Part shown: positions 8,383 through 15,846 of the stretch, piece by piece
Numbering within the stretch: position 1 is the stretch's first letter
Layout: each line of letters opens with the position of its first letter
Program-made: the position numbers and the translations under genes
Assembly (NCBI GenBank): GCA_016872795.1
Contig: VGYZ01000013.1
Span: 1 to 60,068 of the forward strand
Reading direction: 5' to 3'
Length of the DNA stretch: 60,068 nt
From: Planctomycetota bacterium
Lineage (GTDB): Bacteria > Planctomycetota > UBA1135 > GCA-002686595
The notes under the pieces: model-generated
Database searches by the model: none
Seen by the model: the letters and a program-made list of their open reading frames with translations, nothing else
Told to the model about the DNA's origin: nothing

Positions 8383-10233
8383 TCAGGGACAGAAGTTCAC
8401 GCGCAGCGCGTCCGAGGTGTTGCTGAAGCCCGGCGCAGCAACTGAGTCGCGGTACCAGAACTGGAAGCTCCACGCGGAGCCTGCGCTGATCTGGCCTTGG
8501 GGCGCGGGGGGCGCCGTCAGATCGAGCGCGAGGTTCGCGGCACCGCTCGCGCTCGTCGCCACCAGCGGCAGGCGCAGGATGCCGCCGCCGATGCAAAGGA
8601 AGCCGTTGCGGAAGGGCTGCGCGGCGATCGAGTTGGCGGCGTAGAAGAAGATCCCGCTCGTCGAGGGCGTCGCTCCGGTGACCGAGAGTTGCAGCGCGTT
8701 CGCGGACACCGAGGTCGAACCGCTCCAGCCGATGCGCGCGCCCGCTCCGCTCGAGTTGGCCGCGCCGACGCAGTAGGTCGCGGGCGCGGGGCACGCCGGG
8801 TTGCCGAGCGTGCCGTCGTCGTTGAGACGCTGCGCGTAGATGTCGCCCGATGGATCGGCGCGGTTGTCGTCCCAGTTGAAGCACACCGAGCCCGACGCAG
8901 TGCGCACGAGCTCGAGATCGCCCTTCGGCGCGAGTGTCGGCGTCTGCTCGCTCACGATCACGTTGCCGCCGATCCACTGGGGCACGCCGCTGGCGTCGAG
9001 GCGCTGCGCCACCACGCGCGCGTCCGGAATGGCGCCGCTGGGATTGTCGAACCACGCGCAGATGGCGCCGTCGCCGTGCGCCACGATGCGCTGGAACGAC
9101 TCGTGCTTCGTGTCGAGCGGCTCGAGGATCACCCCAGCGTCCGTCCACTGGCGCACGCCCGCTGCGCTGATGCGCTGGGCGCCGACGCCCCACGCGCTCT
9201 GGTTCGTGTTGCGACGATGGAAGCACACGACGATGTCGCCGGAGGGCTGCACCACATCGATCGCGGGTTCGAGCTTCATCACGCCCGCCTCGAGCGACAC
9301 GGCGACTCCGTTGTGCGGGAACACCTCGAGTCCGGCGCTGTTGAGCTTCTGCACGAAACACTGGAACACGCCGCTGGGCGCGTAGTGCCACGCTACGGCG
9401 GCTCCGCCCGCCCCGTCCGCGCGCAGCACCGGCCAGTAGGCGATCGGCACGGCCGCGGCATCGAACACACTCACGGGAGTGCCCCCGTTCCACTGCGCGA
9501 CACCGGCCGAGTTGAACTTCTGCAGCTTGATGTGACGCGGGCTCGAGAAGCTCGCCACGTTGCGCAGGAACGAGACGATGTACGCCCCGCCGGGAGCCGC
9601 GACGACGTCGGCGAAGCCCGGGCGCTCGTTCACCAGACCGCTGATTCCGAAACCGTCCATCGCAAAGCGCGGCGCGCCCGCGGCGTCGAGCACCTGCACA
9701 CGGATCGAGCCGGTGCCCGAAGTCGGCATGCGGCCCCACACGAAGACGCTCGAGCCGTCGTCGAGCACCGCGCAGCGCGGCGAGGCCTCGTACTCGCCAT
9801 TGCTGGAGAGCGTCACGCCGTTCGAGCCCCACACGAAGCTCCCGCTCGGCGAGATGCGATAGGCGTAGACATCGAGGTCCGTTCCCCCGCGCGTGTCCGT
9901 GAAGACGAGCACCGCGTCCCCGTTCGCCGCGACATCGAGATCCCAGTCGACGAGCGACGTGCTCTGCGGCTGGCTGGAGACGAGCAGGCCGTTGGAGGCA
10001 AACTGCTCGTTGCCCGCCGCGTCGAGCAACTGCACGTAGACCGCATAGCCGCTGCTGCGAGCGTCGAACCAGCCGTGCCATGTGCGACCGTCCGCGGTCA
10101 CGCCGATCTTCGGCACGGCTTGGTCGTTGGCCGCCACGGCGATCGGCGTGTTGAGCGAGGAACTCGATGTCCACTGCGCGGTGGCGAGCGGCGCGAGGAG
10201 CACACAGGGCACGAGCAATCCGAGGGTCTTCAT
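8383..10233 (-). CDS. Secreted beta-rich protein with C-terminal 'YC...CP' module
   Basis: 616 residues. The signal peptide MKTLGLLVPCVLLAPLATAQ ends at residue 20. The middle holds about eight repeats of the kind 'VQVLDAAGxxxFAxDGxxI' or 'QKLNSAGxxxWxGG', as in beta-propeller or delta-60-type proteins. A C-terminal module of about 130 residues begins at ATYCVGAANSSG and ends WYRDS...VNFCP. Related modules occur in the proteins at 10374 and 22413. Function unknown; probably exported and held at or released from the cell surface. I chose the ATG at 10233 over 10242 because the latter lies inside a TACGAT hexamer that makes a good -10 element 7 bp upstream of 10233. Confidence 0.8.
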   Translation of the reverse strand: MKTLGLLVPCVLLAPLATAQWTSSSSLNTPIAVAANDQAVPKIGVTADGRTWHGWFDARSSGYAVYVQLLDAAGNEQFASNGLLVSSQPQSTSLVDWDLDVAANGDAVLVFTDTRGGTDLDVYAYRISPSGSFVWGSNGVTLSSNGEYEASPRCAVLDDGSSVFVWGRMPTSGTGSIRVQVLDAAGAPRFAMDGFGISGLVNERPGFADVVAAPGGAYIVSFLRNVASFSSPRHIKLQKFNSAGVAQWNGGTPVSVFDAAAVPIAYWPVLRADGAGGAAVAWHYAPSGVFQCFVQKLNSAGLEVFPHNGVAVSLEAGVMKLEPAIDVVQPSGDIVVCFHRRNTNQSAWGVGAQRISAAGVRQWTDAGVILEPLDTKHESFQRIVAHGDGAICAWFDNPSGAIPDARVVAQRLDASGVPQWIGGNVIVSEQTPTLAPKGDLELVRTASGSVCFNWDDNRADPSGDIYAQRLNDDGTLGNPACPAPATYCVGAANSSGAGARIGWSGSTSVSANALQLSVTGATPSTSGIFFYAANSIAAQPFRNGFLCIGGGILRLPLVATSASGAANLALDLTAPPAPQGQISAGSAWSFQFWYRDSVAAPGFSNTSDALRVNFCP

Positions 10234-10240
10234 CCCGCCC

Positions 10241-10246
10241 ATCGTA
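10241..10246 (-). promoter_or_regulatory. Predicted -10 element (leaderless start)
   Basis: TACGAT on the minus strand, 7 bp before the ATG at 10233. The same hexamer stands 8 bp before the methyltransferase start at 52648. Confidence 0.4.
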
Positions 10247-10281
10247 CCCCTCTTTCGAACATCGAGCCAGGCCCCCGTGCA

Positions 10282-10318
10282 GCGGGGCCGGCCGCCCGAG
10301 AAAGGCGACCGGCCCCGC
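10282..10318 (-). terminator. Strong hairpin after the metalloprotease gene
   Basis: Arms 10282-10296 and 10304-10318 pair over 15 bp with a 7-nt loop. On the minus-strand RNA the single imperfect pair is a G-U wobble, which favours that orientation. It lies 55 nt downstream of the protease stop at 10374. No U-tract follows, so it is an atypical intrinsic terminator or a 3'-end stabilising hairpin. Confidence 0.6.
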
Positions 10319-10373
10319 ACGATTCAAACCTGTCAGCGTGATCCGTCAGGAGTGCTCGGCAGGTCCACCCCTA

Positions 10374-13300
10374 TCAGGGACAGATCGTGAAGCTCACGGC
10401 ATTCGTCAGGCCCGTCGTGAACGCGTCGTTCGGGTCGCGGTAGTAGTACTGCGCGGCGACGAACTGTCCGGGCACGAGCAGGGCGTCGATGCCCGAGCGG
10501 ATGCGCGCGTTCATGTCGAATGTGAAGGTGCCTGAGCACTCGTTCGGGATCACGCCGCCCGAATCCTGCACTGCCGTGCGGCGGATCGGCGACTCGACGC
10601 ACAGCGTGCCGCCCTGGAAGGGCACATTCTTCGTCGCGTAGCCGTAGTACAGAAGGCCCGTCTTGCTGCGCAGGATGTTGGTCGCCGTGATGTCGAAGGC
10701 CGTGCCCGAGGTGAGGCTCGGGATGCCGACGAAGTCGATCGCGGGCAGGCACAGCTCGCTGTTCAGCTTGCCCACGCAGTAGGTCTGCACATTGCCTTGG
10801 CAGCCGACCGGGCCGAGCGTGCTGACGCACATGTCGTCGATCGCGGCCTCCGTGACCGAGTTGTTCGGGTTGTCCGAGCAGCTGAAGCGGATTCGCGTCG
10901 TCGCCGTGGGCGTGACCACCGAGCCGACATCGACCACCGCCGTGTTCCACCCGCCCGAGAGGCCCGTGTAGGTGCGCGCAGTGACCCAGTTCGTGCCGGC
11001 CGCGTTGGTGGCGATCTCCACCGTCAGCGCGTCGGCATCGTTGTCGTCGTTGTAGAACCAATAGGCGTAGCTGAGCTCGGCGTTGCCCGCAGAGAGGTCG
11101 AACGGCGGTGAGGTCAGGATGGTCGGGCCGCCGTCGACATCCGCCGCACCGACGCTCGTGCTGCCCGCGGTGCCTTGGCCCGTGAAGAAGCAGTTGACGC
11201 CCGTGCCAGCGGGGTTGTCCGTCTCCGGCTGCGCTTGGACACCGTTCTGGGTTGTTCCGTTCGGATCGCCGCGCTCCCACGCGCCGGTCGTCAGCGAGGT
11301 GTTCGTCACGGTCCAGGCATTGGCGCCCGTGTCGAAGTTGTCGCAGAAGACTTGATTGAACGCGCCAACGGAGAAGGTCAACACTCCGGCTGTCGGAGCA
11401 TTGAGCGGAAAGGCGAGCGAGTTGCCGTTGCCGTCCGTCCCGCGCACGTAGTACGAAACGACCTTGGGGGCGATCTGGCCCGGGATCGCGCCCGAGTAGA
11501 CATTGCCGCCGACGGGCGCCATCGTGACCGCGGTGTATGACGCGGCCGAGCCAGCCTTGTAGAACAGCTGCGCGGCGCTGATCGTCGAGCCGAAGTTCGA
11601 GACCATCGTCGCGTTGACGACATAGGGCCCGTACTGGTTGGTGGTGTTCGGAAGCTGCGTGACGCTGGTGATCCCGATGGGGATCAGCGTGACGCCCGGG
11701 AAGCCCTGCTCGCGGAAGGCCGAGTCGATGTCGTTGAAGTGCGGCGTCCCGTTGTTGATGTTGCCGTCGGTGTCATCGAGCGTGAGCCACTGGGTCTCGA
11801 TCACGCTCTTGATCTGCGTCTGGTTGTAGCTGTTCATGTAGCCGAGGAAGAGCGCGTTCGCGATCGACCCGCCCACCGCCACGCCGTTGGTCGTCTTGAG
11901 GTTGCGTCGTACCTTCCAGACGGCGCCCATCAGGGGCTCGCCATCCGCGTGCACCCCGCCATGGCAGCCCGGGCAGCAGTCGCCGCAGAACTGGCGCGTG
12001 TTGAGTCCCGTGCGGATCACGCCACCGGTGGTGAAGAAGCCCTCGCCGACGAGCGGCGTGTCCCATGTGTACATCGCCCAGATGTCGGCCGTGCCCTCGC
12101 CCGTGCCGTCCGAGCCGTTGCCCGTGCCGTAGAGCACATTGAGCCAGTGACCGTCCTCGTGCGAGACGACCGTCGAGAAGGCCGTGTTCACGCAGCTGCC
12201 ACCGGCCTGATAGAAGTTGATCGACGAGCCGTTGAAGAAGGCGTTGCAGGTCGAGGCGATGTTCGCGTTCGCGGTGTGAACGAAGTCCGCCTTGCCGTCG
12301 AGCGGGTTGACCGAGCGGATCCAGTCGCGCTGCACATTGATCGACTGGAAGATGTTGGCCTGACCCGTCTCGAGCGCGCCCGAGGCCGGGTTGAGCACGA
12401 TGTTCGCGCCCGTGCCGACCGGCACCGTGGTGACGAGCGAGTAGGCCGCACCCGCGCTGTTGGCGACGTTGTTATAGGTGCCGACGTAGCTGAACGTGCA
12501 GGAGAGCGGCGCCGCGGCGCCGATGTAGTTGAAGTCGCCGTTGGCGTTGGTGTAGACGGTGCCCGCCGAGCTCTGCACGCGGGCGTACTTCATCGGCTGC
12601 TGGGTCTCGGGGTTCGCGGCGTTGTCCGGCCGCGATCCGGGGCTCGCCATGGTGAACACGCGGCCGCCGACATCGAGGTAGTGGATGGCCTCGTCGCGAC
12701 GGGCGACTTCCCCGCTGCGCGCGTCGAGGTAGTAGACGGTGCCGAGCGGCTCCATGTCCGCGGGCAGGTACAGCACGCGGACCTTGTAGGCGAGCACACC
12801 GCGGCGCGTCTCCGCGTCTTCGATCTGCGCGATCACCAACTCGGGCTCCTCGGAGACCGAACCGACGACGCCCTCGTCCAGCTGGAACTGCTCGACGGCG
12901 CGCAGGGCCGCCTCGTCGGCCGTGTAGGTCGGCGTGACATCGAGACCCGCGATGCCCGGCAGCGCGCGCGTTTGGATCGAGAGCAGGTCGCCGCGCGCGT
13001 TGAACAGCACATTGACGAAGCCGCCGACGACGGGCACGCCGCCGACCATCTGCTGGAACTTGACCGTCTGCTTGTCGGTCGAGCCGATCATGCCGAGCGG
13101 CTGGAACAGGGTGCTGAACTCGACCAGCGTTCCGGCCTCGATGCCGTGGATGGCCTGCGCCTGCGCCAGCGCGCCGCGCGCCAAGGTGAACCAGTCGGCC
13201 TCGCTCACCGGCTCGAAGGGCGCCGCCACCGAGCCGCCGTAGAGAAAGTCGGCCATGCCGGTGCCGCTGTCCATGAACATCGACCAGCTCGAGCCATGCT

Positions 13301-13403
13301 GTTCGCGCCAGCCGGAGAGGGCCTCTCGAAGGCTGGGTTGCTGGGCGAGGGCGGGCGGGAGGGCTGAACCGAGGGCGAGCAGGATGGTGAGTCGCATGAG
13401 CAT
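10374..13403 (-). CDS. Secreted zinc metalloprotease (M36/M4-like) with C-terminal 'YC...CP' module
   Basis: 1009 residues with signal peptide MLMRLTILLALGSALPPALA. Residues 70-230 look like a fungalysin/thermolysin propeptide (FTP/PepSY-like), with SIQTRALPGIAG and later VYYLDARSGEVARRDE. The catalytic zinc site is HEDGH at 415-419, with the third ligand in GEGTADIWA (E436, D440). This is the HExxH...ExxxD layout of M4/M36 gluzincins. An unusual Cys cluster, CGDCCPGC, lies at 473-480 just before HADGE. Around 690-860 there is a beta-sandwich resembling a MAM- or proprotein-convertase-like domain. The last 140 residues are the module shared with the proteins at 8383 and 22413. Probably self-processed and acting outside the cytoplasm. 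Confidence 0.85.
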   Translation of the reverse strand: MLMRLTILLALGSALPPALAQQPSLREALSGWREQHGSSWSMFMDSGTGMADFLYGGSVAAPFEPVSEADWFTLARGALAQAQAIHGIEAGTLVEFSTLFQPLGMIGSTDKQTVKFQQMVGGVPVVGGFVNVLFNARGDLLSIQTRALPGIAGLDVTPTYTADEAALRAVEQFQLDEGVVGSVSEEPELVIAQIEDAETRRGVLAYKVRVLYLPADMEPLGTVYYLDARSGEVARRDEAIHYLDVGGRVFTMASPGSRPDNAANPETQQPMKYARVQSSAGTVYTNANGDFNYIGAAAPLSCTFSYVGTYNNVANSAGAAYSLVTTVPVGTGANIVLNPASGALETGQANIFQSINVQRDWIRSVNPLDGKADFVHTANANIASTCNAFFNGSSINFYQAGGSCVNTAFSTVVSHEDGHWLNVLYGTGNGSDGTGEGTADIWAMYTWDTPLVGEGFFTTGGVIRTGLNTRQFCGDCCPGCHGGVHADGEPLMGAVWKVRRNLKTTNGVAVGGSIANALFLGYMNSYNQTQIKSVIETQWLTLDDTDGNINNGTPHFNDIDSAFREQGFPGVTLIPIGITSVTQLPNTTNQYGPYVVNATMVSNFGSTISAAQLFYKAGSAASYTAVTMAPVGGNVYSGAIPGQIAPKVVSYYVRGTDGNGNSLAFPLNAPTAGVLTFSVGAFNQVFCDNFDTGANAWTVTNTSLTTGAWERGDPNGTTQNGVQAQPETDNPAGTGVNCFFTGQGTAGSTSVGAADVDGGPTILTSPPFDLSAGNAELSYAYWFYNDDNDADALTVEIATNAAGTNWVTARTYTGLSGGWNTAVVDVGSVVTPTATTRIRFSCSDNPNNSVTEAAIDDMCVSTLGPVGCQGNVQTYCVGKLNSELCLPAIDFVGIPSLTSGTAFDITATNILRSKTGLLYYGYATKNVPFQGGTLCVESPIRRTAVQDSGGVIPNECSGTFTFDMNARIRSGIDALLVPGQFVAAQYYYRDPNDAFTTGLTNAVSFTICP

Positions 13404-13739
13404 GGAGAAATTCCCTGAGGGGCTGGCAACGCGGTCGACCGGTGTGGGAACCGCCTGTGGGACGGGACACGATGAGACCCGCGAGCAGGGCTCAGGGTTC
13501 CGTATCGGTGGACATACTGCCGAGCGGCCTTGCCTTCAGTCTAGTCTCCTCGGGCGAGTCGCGGAGGATCCCGCGCGAGCGCTGCGCGGTTTTCCCGCAG
13601 ACAGATGTTTTGAGGCTCAGCGGGGCGGCTGGCTGGGCCGGGCTGAGGGGGGCCGCCGGCTCCAACCCTCGGGACCCTGTCGCGAGGCACGCGGTTCCAA
13701 GAGCGCGCTCGGCGGCGCCCAGGGCTGCCACGGGAGCCG
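13404..13739. other. Intergenic region, 336 bp
   Basis: This lies upstream of the protease and downstream of metF, both on the minus strand. It has no frame with protein-like translation. A weak interrupted hairpin (CTGCG/CGCAG around a TTTT loop) lies near 13590-13608. No clear -10 element for the protease was found. Otherwise nothing was recognised. Confidence 0.45.
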
Positions 13740-14609
13740 CTACACCCGCCGGACCGCCGCGAGCACCGAGCGCGTCGCGAAGCTCCGGTTGAGCGTATAG
13801 AAGTGTAGCCCCGGGGCGCCGCCCTCGAGCAGGGCCCGGCACTGGAGCACCGCATGCTCGATCCCGACCGCCATGACCGCCGCCGGGTCGTCGCCCGCCG
13901 AGCGCAGGCGCTCTCCGAGCTCGGTGGGGATCTTGGCGCCGCACATGCGCGTGAAGCGCTCGACCTGCGCCACATTGGTGATCGGCATGATCCCCGGGAT
14001 GATCGGAACGCGGATGCGGGCATTGCGAGCGCGCTCGACGAACGCGAAGTAGTCGCGGTTGTCGAAGAAGAGCTGCGTGACGAGGAACAGCGCCCCCGCC
14101 TCGACCTTGAGCCGCGTGTGCGCGAGGTCGAGCTCCGCGCTCGCGCTCTCGACATGCCCCTCGGGGTAGCAGGCCGCGCCGATGTCGACTTGGTAGTTGT
14201 CCTCGAGGTACGCGATCAGTTCGCTCGCGTGCGCGAAGCCGCCCTCCGTCGGCTCGAAGCCACCCGCGCCTTTCGGCGGATCGCCGCGCAGGGCGAGGAT
14301 GTTCTCGATGCCCTCCCCCACCAGCGTGCCGAGCTCCTGACAGATGTCGTCCTGCGTCACGCCGACACAGGTGAGGTGCGCCATGGCCGTGAGCCCGAGC
14401 TCGCGTTGCACACGCGTGACCGTCTGCAGCGTGCGCGCGCGCGTCGAGCCGCCGGCGCCGTTGGTCACCGACACGAAGTGCGGCTGCAGCGCCGACTTCA
14501 GGTCCGCGATCGTCTTGAGCAGCGGCTCGACCTGCTCGTCGTTCTTCGGGGGGAAGAACTCGAAGCTGAACACCGGCCGGCCGCGGCCGTGCATCTCGCT
14601 GATCCTCAT
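13740..14609 (-). CDS. metF: 5,10-methylenetetrahydrofolate reductase
   Basis: Reduces 5,10-methylene-THF to 5-methyl-THF with FAD and NAD(P)H, feeding methionine synthesis. 289 residues, the normal length of bacterial MetF. FSFEFFPPK near residue 14 contains the active-site Glu. SVTNGAGGSTRARTL, ILALRGDPPK and FLVTQLFFDN (the FAD/folate pocket) are all in place, as is the late PIIPGIMPI. The start ATG at 14609 overlaps the stop of the thioesterase by 4 nt, so it is the last gene of a coupled creatininase-thioesterase-metF set. It has no obvious metabolic link with those two genes. Confidence 0.95.
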   Translation of the reverse strand: MRISEMHGRGRPVFSFEFFPPKNDEQVEPLLKTIADLKSALQPHFVSVTNGAGGSTRARTLQTVTRVQRELGLTAMAHLTCVGVTQDDICQELGTLVGEGIENILALRGDPPKGAGGFEPTEGGFAHASELIAYLEDNYQVDIGAACYPEGHVESASAELDLAHTRLKVEAGALFLVTQLFFDNRDYFAFVERARNARIRVPIIPGIMPITNVAQVERFTRMCGAKIPTELGERLRSAGDDPAAVMAVGIEHAVLQCRALLEGGAPGLHFYTLNRSFATRSVLAAVRRV

Positions 14610-15028
14610 TCCACGCGGTCCTCGAAAATCTGCTCGAAACGGGGGCGAAACTCGTCGGGGAACCGCACGGGCGCGAGCGAGTCGAGTGCCACGCAGGCGG
14701 TCACATGGCGCGCGTCGACCGCGAGAGTCCCGGCGTTCTCGATGCGGTAGCGCAGGCCGAGCGAGGTGTTCCCAAGGCGCGTGCAGGTGATGCGCACGAG
14801 CGGCCGGTCGCCGAAGCGCAGCGGCGAGTGGAAGTCGACCTCGCTGTGCACGAGCGGAAAGCCCAGCCGCCGCACGGCGATCAGTTCGTGGTAGCGCACG
14901 CCGACATGGCGCTCCCACAGCGCCTCGAAGGCGTCGTGGAGGAACCCGTAGATGTTCGGGAAGTAGGCGATGCCGGCCGCGTCGACGTCGCCGAAACGCA
15001 CGGACAGCGGGTATTCGAATCCGTTCAT
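14606..15028 (-). CDS. Acyl-CoA thioesterase, 4-hydroxybenzoyl-CoA thioesterase/YbgC type
   Basis: 140-residue single hotdog domain. The catalytic motif RFGDVDAAGIAYFPNI near residues 11-26 has the Asp of this family, and the following helix FLHDAFEALWERH also fits. FHSPLRFGDRPLVR and LGLRYRIEN are typical of the second half. Such enzymes hydrolyse short or aromatic acyl-CoAs. It overlaps the creatininase gene and metF by 4 nt each. The divergent neighbour is the anthraniloyl-CoA-type monooxygenase, and thioesterases of this class often accompany that enzyme in proteobacterial clusters. A safety-valve or release role in that pathway is therefore plausible; this is inference. Confidence 0.85.
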   Translation of the reverse strand: MNGFEYPLSVRFGDVDAAGIAYFPNIYGFLHDAFEALWERHVGVRYHELIAVRRLGFPLVHSEVDFHSPLRFGDRPLVRITCTRLGNTSLGLRYRIENAGTLAVDARHVTACVALDSLAPVRFPDEFRPRFEQIFEDRVE

Positions 15029-15783
15029 CCGAAGAGCTCCGGCCAAGTGGCTCTCACCGAGTCGAGCACGGCCTGCGCGAGCTTCTCGACGCTCTCGCGG
15101 CCCTCGGCGGCCGAGGCCTGCGCCGGATCGCCGCAGTAGGCCTGCGCGATGCCGATGTCGACGAAGTGGATCGCGCCGCGCCCGATCTCGCCCACCAGAT
15201 CGACATCGACCGGCTGCAGGCTCGCGCGCACTTCCTCGCGCACATTCTCGATGTCTTGCGCGAGCACGAGGCTCGTCTCGTAGCGGCCGGCGTGATCGCC
15301 CTTGCAGAAAGCCTCGCCGAGCGACTGCGCGAGCTTGCGGCGCGTCATGTCGACGAAAACGACGCGCGCTTCGTCCGGCTTGGGCTCGGAGCGGTCGAGC
15401 GCCACGCCGCGCAGCACCTCGACATGCGCTGGCTCGAGGTGCCCGTTGACGAACACGATGCGCTTCACGCCGTGGTCCTCGAGCGCCTCGACCAAGTCCT
15501 GCAGGATCGACCACAGCGTCGCGGGCTGAATCGAGAGCCGTCCGGCGAAACCGTCCGTGAAGCGCGTGACGCCGTAGTTGACGGCGGGCAAGACCAGCGC
15601 GTGGATGCGATGCTCGCCGAGCAACTCCGCCGCGCGCCGCGCCTGAGCGAGCGCGATCGTCACATCGGTGTCGAGCGGCAGGTGCGGGCCATGCGGCTCG
15701 GTGCAGCCCACGGGCAAGATTGCAACGCAGTCCGGTCCGAGCACCGCAGCCGCTTCGGGCCAGGTCAGCTTGGCGAGGTCCAT
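15025..15783 (-). CDS. Creatininase-family amidohydrolase
   Basis: 252 residues. ILPVGCTEPHGPHLPLDTD near 22-40 gives the E..H...D metal ligands of the family. IVFVNGHLEPAHVEVLRG replaces the usual 'NGHGGN', and GDHAGRYETS carries the second metal-site His and Glu. Relatives cleave creatinine, formamide or lactam-like C-N bonds; mycofactocin MftE is another member. The NGHLEP variant of the usual NGHGGN loop suggests a special substrate. First gene of a three-gene coupled set, divergent from the monooxygenase/OYE fusion. An amide-hydrolysing role near an anthranilate pathway (for example a formyl-kynurenine-like bond) can be imagined but is not supported beyond position. Confidence 0.82.
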   Translation of the reverse strand: MDLAKLTWPEAAAVLGPDCVAILPVGCTEPHGPHLPLDTDVTIALAQARRAAELLGEHRIHALVLPAVNYGVTRFTDGFAGRLSIQPATLWSILQDLVEALEDHGVKRIVFVNGHLEPAHVEVLRGVALDRSEPKPDEARVVFVDMTRRKLAQSLGEAFCKGDHAGRYETSLVLAQDIENVREEVRASLQPVDVDLVGEIGRGAIHFVDIGIAQAYCGDPAQASAAEGRESVEKLAQAVLDSVRATWPELFG

Positions 15784-15846
15784 GAACGGTCGTAGAGGGT
15801 AGCAGTTCGCATGGCCGCGCGCTCCCGCGCCGCTATCCTCTTGCGC
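15784..15846. promoter_or_regulatory. Divergent promoter region, creatininase set / anthraniloyl-CoA monooxygenase
   Basis: 63 bp. Plus strand: TATCCT at 15834-15839 ends 7 bp before the ATG at 15847, predicting a leaderless message. Minus strand: TACCCT (15801-15796) ends 12 bp, and TACGAC (15794-15789) 5 bp, before the ATG at 15783. No good -35 box was seen for either direction. Confidence 0.4.

Noticed and set aside
10241..10320. Earlier starts for the secreted protein (ATG 10242 or further upstream to 10320)
   Set aside because: 10242 lies within the TACGAT hexamer, and the longer frame runs through the hairpin region and adds an Arg/Gly-rich stretch before the signal peptide.
14610..14700. 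SAM or SAH riboswitch before metF
   Set aside because: metF is coupled by overlap to the upstream gene, so there is no leader that could hold a riboswitch; no such motif was seen at the operon start (63-bp divergent gap).
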